Shown: piece by piece, positions 48,701 through 55,800 of the stretch
Numbering within the stretch: the first letter of the stretch is position 1
How the letters are laid out: every line of letters begins with the position of its first letter
Origin: Monarcha castaneiventris obscurior
Taxonomy: Eukaryota; Chordata; Aves; Passeriformes; Monarchidae
DNA length: 64,000 nt
Direction of reading: 5' to 3'
Assembly (NCBI GenBank): GCA_026261815.1
Contig: JAMPIT010000230.1
Span: forward strand, 43,422,501 to 43,486,500
Made by a program: the position numbers and the translations under genes
Notes under the pieces: model-generated
What the model was told of the DNA's origin: nothing
The model's database searches: none
The model's input: the letters and a program-made list of their open reading frames with translations, nothing else

Positions 48701-49905
48701 AAATGGGATTTGGGAACATAATGGTAGTTTAACTGGTGTATTTTTTTTTTAAACAAAGCATAAATCTCAACTTCTCTTTTAATGCACAGGAGGTGTATTT
48801 TAATTCTCAACATAGGTATTGAACACACCCTTCCAAATTTTGGAGCTATCCAAACTTTTATTTGTGCATGAATGCAGGTGAATTGAGAATTAAAGCAAGT
48901 TCATTGCAAAGCAAGTAAATAGCTTTACAGTACAACTCATCTTAAAGGAAATTAAGGAACATTATGTACTGCTGTATCAAGTGATTATTCTTTTTCTCTT
49001 TCCTCAGTTGCCTATTATTATGGTGGTTGCTTTCTCCATGTGCATTATTTGTTTGCTAATGGCTGGTAAGTCACTATTGAGTTTAATTCTATAAAACTGG
49101 CTTGTTTCTTTGTGAACTTTGTGTAAATGGTTACCAGTAACTGTTCAGTATAGAATTGCTTCCCAGTCATTCTAAACAATGCTTGAGTGTGCCTCTGGAG
49201 ATTGAGGTTTAGCAGTGTATCACTAATGTGGAAAAAACTGAGGTGCTATAGAAAACAATGTTAAAAGTCATGTAGAAGTCAATTAAGGGACAGTTAATTG
49301 TCCCCAAATTTAGATGCACCTTGGTAAACCTGGAGCTTTATTGTAGGCTAGATGAAGCACCAGAGGAATACCTGTGTAATTTTGGGCAGAAAGGCAGTTC
49401 AGAACTGTCAGATACAGGCATGAGCCTGGTTCTGATGGATGTCCCTTTAATCTCATGTGTTGGGAGGGGTAAAGGTTTTTGCCTTCTGCTTTTGCCTTGA
49501 ATTTTCTAGCATTAGTGCCAGTAGAGTTCTTGACTGACTTCTATAGATCTCTGTTCAATGTGTTCTAAGAACTGTGTGGCAAATACAAGTTTTCCAAGGT
49601 AAGGAAACAAAAAAAGATCTGTGAAAGACTTCTGATTTCATTTGATGTAGGATCTTTCATTTCTAGATCTCTGAGGGAGAGCTTGAAATATTTGCATTTG
49701 TACTAAAGTAAAACTCCCTGGTAATTGGAGATGATGAGCTAAAAGGTTTATCTGACTCTTCTTCACAGGTGATACATGGACCGAGACACTGGCCTATGTG
49801 CTTTTCTGGGGAAGTGCCAGCTTTGGAACTTTTGCTATCATCCTTTACAATGGCAAGGATTTTGTAGATGCACCCAAGTTGGTCCAGAAGGAGAAGATGG
49901 ACTGA
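21295..49905 (+). CDS. SACM1L: SACM1L (SAC1), phosphatidylinositol-3/4-phosphate phosphatase, complete
   Basis: SAC1 is an ER/Golgi membrane phosphatase that dephosphorylates PI4P (also PI3P and PI(3,5)P2). It sustains the PI4P gradient at ER contact sites. Twenty coding exons join without a frame break into 596 residues; human SAC1 has 587, from memory. The Sac domain holds the catalytic motif [12 protein letters not shown], with the nucleophile Cys at residue 398, equivalent to human Cys389. Two membrane spans follow at about 533-552 and 558-578. The C-terminus KEKMD is a KxKxx COPI-retrieval signal. The start at 21295 (ATGGCG) matches the mammalian MATAA start. The nine extra residues lie just after it in an Ala-rich stretch. 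All introns begin GT except intron 16, which begins GC. Intron 1 is 9.2 kb and carries the repeat complex. Confidence 0.97.
21757..21890 (+). mobile_element. CR1 LINE 3' end fragment (plus strand)
   Basis: The sequence matches the familiar avian CR1 3' tail: a CCTTGGCAGGGGGGTTGGACC block, then GGTGATCTCC and CCCTTCCAACCCTCACGG. It lies about 400 bp inside SACM1L intron 1. The tail octamers are degraded and it is 5'-truncated, as is usual for CR1. Confidence 0.8.
28589..28715 (-). mobile_element. tRNA-Ile-derived SINE with CR1-like tail (TguSINE1-like)
   Basis: Read on the minus strand it begins GGTTAGAACATGGTGCTAAC and continues ACACCAAGGTTGTGGGTTTG. This is a decayed, 5'-truncated tRNA-Ile (the AAT loop has become an AAC form), with the T-arm still visible. 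It is followed by a CR1-type tail GGTTCCCTTCCAACTCAGAA and TATTC. This architecture is that of TguSINE1 of songbirds. It sits inside the ERV-like repeat, so it inserted later. Confidence 0.75.
28726..29143. repeat. 11-copy minisatellite, 39-bp unit
   Basis: The core CCAAGGGCTGCAG recurs at 28741, 28780, 28819, 28858, 28897, 28935, 28971, 29009, 29048, 29087 and 29126. Spacing is 39 bp, except for three units of 38, 36 and 38 bp. Because 39 is 13 codons, long open frames appear on both strands here, but they are artefacts. The unit matches a module of the surrounding ERV-like repeat, so the array arose by amplifying part of that element. Confidence 0.93.
30572..30669 (+). CDS. SACM1L: SACM1L exon 2
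   Basis: The acceptor is CTTAAAG and the donor is GTGACT. It encodes [20 protein letters not shown] and onward to EVTLT (residues 20-53), the start of the conserved N-terminal Sac region. Confidence 0.95.
32253..32327 (+). CDS. SACM1L: SACM1L exon 3
   Basis: The acceptor is TTTTCAG and the donor is GTAAGG. It encodes [19 protein letters not shown] and IRLVA (residues 53-78). Confidence 0.96.
34225..34352 (+). CDS. SACM1L: SACM1L exon 4
   Basis: The acceptor is TTTACAG and the donor is GTAGGT. It encodes [18 protein letters not shown] and onward to MLHLTDIQ (residues 78-120). Confidence 0.96.
34860..34875. repeat. Poly(T) run
   Basis: A run of about 16 T bases in SACM1L intron 4. It could be the tail of an old minus-strand retrocopy, but no body is recognised. 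Confidence 0.7.
35220..35369 (+). CDS. SACM1L: SACM1L exon 5
   Basis: This phase-0 exon of 50 codons has acceptor CAACAG and donor GTAAGG. It encodes [20 protein letters not shown] and [20 protein letters not shown] and onward (residues 121-170), a strongly conserved SAC1 block. Confidence 0.97.
36639..36698 (+). CDS. SACM1L: SACM1L exon 6
   Basis: The acceptor is TGCTGCAG and the donor is GTAAAC. It encodes [20 protein letters not shown] (residues 171-190). Confidence 0.96.
38297..38330 (+). CDS. SACM1L: SACM1L exon 7 (34 bp)
   Basis: This very short exon lies between GTTTCAG and GTATCC and encodes [11 protein letters not shown] plus the first base of a Phe codon. It is needed to keep the frame into exon 8. 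Confidence 0.93.
40961..41062 (+). CDS. SACM1L: SACM1L exon 8
   Basis: It encodes [20 protein letters not shown] and [13 protein letters not shown] (residues 202-236), with donor GTAAAA. The frame requires the acceptor at TTATCAG (40959-40960). A second AG with a better pyrimidine tract lies 14 bp upstream at 40945-40946. Confidence 0.94.
41812..41897 (+). CDS. SACM1L: SACM1L exon 9
   Basis: The acceptor is ACACAG and the donor is GTAAAG. It encodes [20 protein letters not shown] and GSKASFVQ (residues 236-264). Confidence 0.97.
42092..42178 (+). CDS. SACM1L: SACM1L exon 10
   Basis: The acceptor is TTTGCAG and the donor is GTATGT. It encodes [20 protein letters not shown] and PQISKSVNH (residues 265-293), including the family motif RGSIPxFWSQ. 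Confidence 0.97.
42612..42680 (+). CDS. SACM1L: SACM1L exon 11
   Basis: The acceptor is CTTCTAG and the donor is GTATGC. It encodes [20 protein letters not shown] and VNL (residues 294-316). Confidence 0.96.
42771..42850 (+). CDS. SACM1L: SACM1L exon 12
   Basis: The acceptor is TTCCCAG and the donor is GTACCT. It encodes [20 protein letters not shown] and MANGMV (residues 317-343). Intron 11 is only 90 bp. Confidence 0.96.
44332..44430 (+). CDS. SACM1L: SACM1L exon 13
   Basis: The acceptor is TGAACAG and the donor is GTAAGG. It encodes [20 protein letters not shown] and [12 protein letters not shown] (residues 343-376), matching the FDFHKEC motif of Sac phosphatases. Confidence 0.97.
46983..47121 (+). 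CDS. SACM1L: SACM1L exon 14 (catalytic motif)
   Basis: It encodes [18 protein letters not shown], then [20 protein letters not shown] and RSLQAQLQ (residues 376-422). Cys398 and Arg404 form the CX5R active site, and both are intact. The acceptor GTGTTAG follows a poor pyrimidine tract, and the donor is GTAATT. Confidence 0.97.
47350..47419 (+). CDS. SACM1L: SACM1L exon 15
   Basis: The acceptor is GTTTCAG and the donor is GTAGGC. It encodes [20 protein letters not shown] and YKN (residues 423-446). Confidence 0.96.
47510..47582 (+). CDS. SACM1L: SACM1L exon 16 (followed by GC donor)
   Basis: The acceptor is TTCACAG. It encodes [20 protein letters not shown] and DYT, then the first two bases of an Arg codon (residues 446-470). 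The frame forces the junction AG|GCAAGT, a GC-AG intron; no nearby GT keeps the frame. Confidence 0.94.
48040..48133 (+). CDS. SACM1L: SACM1L exon 17
   Basis: The acceptor is TTTGCAG and the donor is GTAAGT. It encodes [20 protein letters not shown] and [11 protein letters not shown] (residues 470-501). Confidence 0.97.
48218..48310 (+). CDS. SACM1L: SACM1L exon 18
   Basis: The acceptor is CTTCCAG and the donor is GTGAGT. It encodes [20 protein letters not shown] and [11 protein letters not shown] (residues 502-532), ending the cytosolic domain. Confidence 0.97.
49008..49065 (+). CDS. SACM1L: SACM1L exon 19 (first membrane span)
   Basis: The acceptor is TCCTCAG and the donor is GTAAGT. It encodes [19 protein letters not shown], a hydrophobic segment that forms the first transmembrane helix. 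Confidence 0.96.
49769..49905 (+). CDS. SACM1L: SACM1L exon 20 (second membrane span, C-terminus)
   Basis: The acceptor is TTCACAG. It encodes [20 protein letters not shown] and [19 protein letters not shown], then KEKMD and TGA. The hydrophobic run is the second membrane helix, and K-x-K-x-x at the end is the Golgi-to-ER retrieval signal. Confidence 0.97.
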
Positions 49906-50361
49906 ATTTGTGTGTGTGGAAAGCGGCTTGGTACTGAGGATTCTTCAAGCCACACTTGGAGTCTCTACTGACCTGCTTTCCACACCAAATAATGCTCTTA
50001 TGAACATTCTTCCTTGGCAATGGGGGGGTCAGGGGTAAGGAAATGGTGTCCTGTGGTGGTGGTAGCTTTCAACTGAGACCTGACTTGACAGTCTTAGTTG
50101 CAATGGTCTTTGGAATATTGCATTAGTGGACAGGGCTCCACTCTTACCAGGGTAATGCAAAAACAAAAGCCAGCTTTTTGGTGTCTGGAATGTTTTGGAG
50201 CTTAAGTGGACTGCTTAAGATCATGCTCCACCTGGGCTGGTTCAGCTGGTTTTTTGGTCTCATTCAGGAGAGATGCTGTTCATGTCTCAAAATACCCAAA
50301 TGCTGAAGGATTGATAATGGAACATCTGCTGGTGGTCTCTGAACAAATATGGCTTCATACC

Positions 50362-50367
50362 AATAAA
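50362..50367 (+). terminator. SACM1L: Proximal poly(A) signal, SACM1L
   Basis: This AATAAA in the context CCAATAAAAAGTC would give a short 3' UTR. Confidence 0.5.
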
Positions 50368-51838
50368 AAGTCTAGGTCCAGACTTACAGCTGGATTACAT
50401 TTGTTGTGATAAAGTCTGTGTTAAGGAGTCCTTCGTGCATATTTGTGTGTGGATTCTTTTCACTAAATATGAAAGATTTTTGAATCCTAATGCTATTCTA
50501 AAATGAGGTTTTTGTCCTGTCTTGTTAATCTAGAACTGATGCAATATTCTGCTAATCATTGTTTGGGTGAAAGGGCAGTGTAATTGGATGTTCCTGAAGT
50601 TGCAAATGTCTTGCACTGTTTCAATACTACAGTCTCCATATGAAAATCCAGTAGTTAGCGAGTTAAAATGTAGAATTATCTTTCTAAAGGTGTAAACGAA
50701 ATCAAAGAATGTACAAGTCCTTTGCAGTGTTTATTCAACCTTCCTTATGCTAAAGTTCCAAAGTACTTCATTACTTTAAGAATGGGTCACAACATAAAAG
50801 GTGTGAACTTCATATTGTTTTGCTGGTCAGCTGCTTCTGTCCTTGGTTATATGGAAATAATTTATGAAAGAAGGAATAACAGCCTGAGGAGAAAGCATTA
50901 AGTCTAAACTCCGTATTTCTACTTGGGATCAGCAGCTTGCTTTTCATGCATGATACTGTAACACACTCTTTTAAGAAAAAAAAAAAGGAGAAAAAAAAAA
51001 GCTGCAGACTAATTTGTGCTGGTTAATGTGTGTCTTTAAATTTAGTGCTTCCAAGCTGTATAAAAATAAGGACCAATTTTAAACTATTTTGTCACTTACT
51101 TTATATGGTTTGTTCAAAACCAGACATGGAACTTGCTTAAGGCGCTGTGCATTGTTTAATATTTCCTGTAAGTACAGCTGTATATTCAGATTGCGAGTAT
51201 AAAATCTAAAGGGGGGGAAGGGACAAACGTGTAGAATACTACTAGGACTAGCACAGGTGTCACTATTGAAGCTAGAACACAAAACACTGATACTCCAGTG
51301 TTCCCTTGTGTTATGACTGAAAATATGTACAGATTTTTTTTTGTTTTGTTTTCTTTTGCAACTGTTCATTTTAACCTTGAATGTTTCTGGAGGCCTCTCT
51401 GGGTTTTGTGTAAACATAACCTGTTCATGAGCACTAGTACTTGCAAAGTATCTGTTTGCTTCTAGATGCTGTAATGGAAAAATACCAGTTGGTGGTTAAC
51501 TGGAAATCCTCCTAACTTCAAATTTTCAAAGGTGAACTCCCTCATGGGCGCGAAGTACAAGAACATCATAGACTCAATATTTGAAAGCAGTGGTTCTGGT
51601 AGCTCACTGGCAGGTGGAGTTTGAAGCTTGGCTCAGTTGTCTTGCAGTCTAGACCTAAAAGTTGTTGCATCTTTGGTGAAGAACTTGTTGCAGCAAAGAC
51701 CAAACTTGAATTGCTAACATAAAAGGTTTGTAAGACATAGAATAATGTAGGTTTTAGAAGCTGGAAGGCACCTGTATTTCAGTGCTTTGCAAGGAGTCTG
51801 TTTCTAAAATCACAAATGGTGTAATACTCCTAAATGAC

Positions 51839-51844
51839 AATAAA
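51839..51844 (+). terminator. SACM1L: Middle poly(A) signal, SACM1L
   Basis: This AATAAA in the context GACAATAAAATG is followed by T/GT-rich sequence. Confidence 0.45.
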
Positions 51845-52321
51845 ATGTTCAACTTTTCTAGATGTCCTGTCTATGGTGCATTTTGTGCTTTGGAGCAGAC
51901 TATTCCCTGATTGTTCCTTAGGAGCTGTTTCGCACCTGCCAGATGCTTCAGTTCTGTGTCTGCTCATTGCAGGTGGGGATCTTCCTGTGCTGTGCTCAAA
52001 CAGTGCTGAGCTCAGGCAGTGCCTGATGTCAGTCTGTGCTGTGTGAGGTTCCACTCCTCGCTGCCGTGCCTGCATCCCAGTGGGAAAGCTGCTGGGGCTA
52101 GAGTGCTCCCGTGCTGCATCCCACGTGTCACCTCTGCTCAGGGCCAGTGCTTCTTTGCCTTTTTCCTCACAAGGGCACTGCAGAGTCCTATTGACCGTAC
52201 CAAGAGGTGAAAATTAAAGCTGTCTTTTCCCTCTATACCTTCCCTAGGTGAACAGACTGACACATACACAGAAAATTGTTACTGTTATCGTTCTGGATGC
52301 TGAAGCTGTAACTTTTTTCAC

Positions 52322-52327
52322 AATAAA
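52322..52327 (+). terminator. SACM1L: Distal poly(A) signal, SACM1L
   Basis: This AATAAA is followed 20-45 bp later by a T/G-rich element. It is the last hexamer before the SNRPD1 CpG island, about 0.5 kb upstream of the SNRPD1 start codon. Confidence 0.55.
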
Positions 52328-52707
52328 TTAGTGCTTTACAGGTTCTAGGCCTTGGACTTTTCGTTTTGTAAACCTCAAAGCAGGTTTAAAATGAAGTAGT
52401 CTATTTTTTTTTCTTTTCTAAAATGTATTTTTAATTAAGGAAGGCAAGCTGGCAGTTGTAAAACCTTACAAAAAGCCTCTCCTCCCCGCTGCTTTCTATC
52501 TGCTCCTTTCCCACCATCCACATCTCCTTCCCACCCTGCCCATCCTTCTTTTCCACTCCCCATCCTTATCTCTTCCTCTCCTCTCTCTCTTCCCCGATCC
52601 CGTTTTCCGAGCGCCGGGTCCTCCGGGCCGCAGGGGGGCGCTGTCACGGCCGCTCCCGCCCGTCGATCTCCGCGGGAGCGCGGCCGCTTCCTGGCGCGCG
52701 CGGCCCG

Positions 52708-52743
52708 GCGCGGCCTGACCCAGAGGCGCGGCCTGACCCAGAG
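52708..52743 (+). repeat. 18-bp direct duplication in SNRPD1 promoter
   Basis: GCGCGGCCTGACCCAGAG occurs twice back to back, exactly, followed by a partial GCGCG. It lies between the putative ETS site and the ATG. Confidence 0.9.
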
Positions 52744-52832
52744 GCGCGTCCGCCCCGCCGCGCTCGGGGCTCCGCTCGCCCGGGGCTCCCCGCCCGCCGC
52801 CGCTCCGCGCCCGGCGCCGCCCGCCCGCCGCC

Positions 52833-52846
52833 ATGAAGCTCGTCAG
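52833..52846 (+). CDS. SNRPD1: SNRPD1 exon 1
   Basis: This 14-bp coding segment, ATGAAGCTCGTCAG, has donor GTGAGC. It encodes MKLV and two bases of Arg. The start has a good Kozak context (GCCGCCATGA). Confidence 0.95.
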
Positions 52847-55800
52847 GTGAGCGGGGGGGCGCCGATGGGGGCGGATGGAGGCGGATTGCCCGCGCCCGGC
52901 CGCGGCGGCAGCGCTGGGCGAGCCCGCGCGCTCAGGGCCGCCCCGCGCCCTCCCCCCGGCGCGGACGGGAGCGGCCCGGGATGGGGCCGGCGGGAGCGGG
53001 CCTAGGATGGGCCGGGCCGGGCCGGGGGCCCCGCTGTGCTGGGCCGCGTTCCCGCCCCGCGGCCTGCGCGGCTCGCTCGGCACAGCGCTCCCGTTTTGGA
53101 GGGAAAGCCCCGGACTGGGGTAGCGTTGGCTTCCCGGGATTGTAACGACTTGTAAAATGGCTCCTTCTTTGTACCATAATGGCTGCATCGCCGGGAAGCA
53201 GATGCTGGAGCCGGCAGTGTGTCACTCAAGCGTCCCGGCTCCCGGTGGCCGGGCGGGAGGTGCAGTGTGTCCTTAAACATCCCCAGCAGAATCCATGAGC
53301 GTCGTCTTTGGGAGCTCAGGATGCGGAACTGCTGGGTGCTGCCTGTCGAACGCCTGCGGCTTTATGTGGAAGTGAACGGGTTTGGGTTTTTATAAACGCG
53401 TTTTTAATTCCCAGGTTTCTAATGAAGCTGAGCCATGAGACTGTGACCATTGAACTGAAGAATGGGACGCAGGTGCATGGAACGATCACAGGTACGGCGG
53501 GACGGGAGGATGCAGCAAAATATTCCCCGTTGCCTTTCGGCAAACAATTGGCAGCCGCGGCTTGAATGAGTTTTTTGTCCTGTGCTCCCTCTTGCGGGGA
53601 CCGGCACAGGAAAATGCGGGAGGTGGGATTTGTAATTCGTATCTTTGTGTGCAAGCGCGAGGTGTGTTTGTGTTACAGAAGTGTCTGGATGTTGTCGGGA
53701 GTTGCTGGGAGCTGTGACCAGCCAGCTCTCCATTGGCAACCACGAAAATACTTGGGAATTTCAGTGGGCCACGGATTGTCTTTGATGTGTAGCAGTGGAT
53801 GAGTCCACCCGTGGTCAGACGGGCGCTGGGGGTGCATTTTGTGATCAGATTTCTTTGTTTTAAAGTTTCTCCCGGGAGCTGTGCATTTGTACTCTGTGCA
53901 TTGCAGCCCTGGCAGCCCCTAAGCCCAGCTGCAGCTTTGCCTGCAGACAGGCTCGTGGGCAGGGAAGCAAACTCTTCCAGACCTTCCTTGGTGGCCTCTT
54001 AGAATTGTAGCAGCCCGATCGCAGAATCACAGAATGTTTTGGGTTGGAAGGAACTTGAAAGATCATCCAGTTCCAACCCCCTGCCATGGGCAGGGACACC
54101 TTCCACTAGACCAGGCTGCTCAGAGCTCCATCCAACCTGGCCTGGAACACTGCCAGGGATGGGGCATCCACAGCTTCTCTGGGAAACCTGTTGCAGCTGA
54201 TGTGGTCTTGAATTGATTAAATTTTGTGTGTAGGCAGTTCTAATCTAAAAAAATAAAGTTAATGATTTCTGTTGAGTACGTTTTTTGTTGAAGTGAATCG
54301 AGATGGAAATGCGTATTTGCATAAGTTTGATTTCATGAGACGGGTTTGAAAACGCAGAGCTGGCTGTGGGATACAGGGCAAAGAGGAGTCCTGGCCTAGG
54401 GAATCTGCTCCCCCCATGTTGCCGGAGGTTTGTTTGTCGGTTCATGGGAGCTCCTGGTTGCCAGGTGCTTCTTTGTATCGCTGTGCTGGAGGTTGCAGGG
54501 AATTCTTTCTGGTTCTTCATGTGCTTCTCAGGTGTTAAAACGTGTGCAAGCTGCTTTGTTTGCTGTAATAATCTCAGCGCGGGCCATTGCTCTGAGAGTG
54601 TTCTGTGAGCTTTACTCAGACTGTGGGTGTGATGTGGGTGGGGCACGTTGTGTTAAGGAGGCAAACCCTCACGGGTGAGCTGGGGAAGCTGCTTCATCTC
54701 CCTTCCTAAACTCACCCTCGGGCTGCTTTTAGAAACTCTTCTGCCCAGGCGCTCTTGGAAGAAAAAAAAAAAAAGATACAACTCTTGTTAAGTTTGAATT
54801 TTATTCCAGAGGATTGCTGAGGTGCTTTTTTGGCCAGTAGCAATCTGTGGGGATTTGGCAGAGTTCGACACTGGCATTATTTTGCAGGCAGGTCCATCAG
54901 CTTTGATTAGGGCTGAGTGAGCCCCCTCGGTGCCCGATTGCAGCATGCTCTGCTGAACCCAGCAGATGGGAAGCAAACACATTGCTGGGCTCCTGACCTG
55001 ACAGCTCTTTCAGGCTTAATTGTTGAGCAGCGCCTCTCTATTTTCTGCTAAGAATCTGTAAAAAGATTGTACAATCTCCTCTTCCTGCCTTCACCGGGGC
55101 AGGAGCAGGGATGAAGGGGCAGTTTTTGTGTAGTGCCCCTCACACCAACCAAGGGACTGGGTCAGGTGGAGCTGTACAAAATCATGGAGGAGGAGGAGAG
55201 GACAGAAAAAATAAAGTCACTGTCATTTTGATCTTCATAGCTGGAGATCAAGTCCCACATAAAGCTCATGATATGCAAAATAAAAACTTCTGGGGTTTTT
55301 TTTATTGCTTCTCATGGCTGTTACACAGTACATGCATCCAGCTGCGATTTTTTATCCAGTTTGGGATTATGCATAACACAGCATAGAGTGCACAGCACTG
55401 ATTCCCTGCAGTTCTTACATGCTGGCTGTTCTCAGAGTTTGTAACCACAGTGGTTGTTCCTTGCAGTGGGGTATTTCGTGTACTTTCATAGAAAATTCAC
55501 TCACACGAAGTGGTATTGGATGTATTTTATCAGAAGATGAATGCTGCTTTTGCTGTTAGTTTTTCTTAAGGCTTACAGAAAAAGGAAATTATTCAGGTTA
55601 TTTTTCCTCTTCCAAGGTTTGTTTTACTTCTTTTTAAAGGACTAAAGACTAGCATTAGACTTCTGTAATAAGCAGTAGTTTATTTGTTGTTCAGAGGAGT
55701 TATTTTAACCATTTACAAAGCAGCTATTGCCAGGACCTGGATAAAGATCTCTAAGCATGAGGAGCTAAAGGCAACAGTTGGTAACTAGCATAATTCAAGG

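Larger units (their letters stand above)
49906..52345 (+). other. SACM1L: SACM1L 3' UTR
   Basis: This AT-rich non-coding sequence after the stop has three AATAAA hexamers, at 50362-50367, 51839-51844 and 52322-52327. The last is followed by a GT/T-rich stretch typical of a cleavage region. Alternative polyadenylation with UTRs of roughly 0.5, 1.9 and 2.4 kb is plausible. Confidence 0.7.
52590..53110 (+). promoter_or_regulatory. SNRPD1: CpG-island promoter of SNRPD1
   Basis: This abrupt GC- and CpG-rich block surrounds the start codon and lacks a TATA box. A CTTCCTG (ETS-type) site lies at 52687-52693. An 18-bp direct duplication at 52708-52743 sits about 100 bp before the ATG. This is a typical housekeeping promoter. 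Confidence 0.8.

Noticed and set aside
51738..51790. CR1-like string CATAGAATAATGTAGGTT in the SACM1L 3' UTR
   Set aside because: The resemblance to a CR1 tail is short and weak, and it was not extendable by eye.
52496..53188. 230-codon minus-strand open frame over the SNRPD1 promoter
   Set aside because: It is an Arg/Pro/Gly-rich shadow of a CpG island with no recognisable domain.
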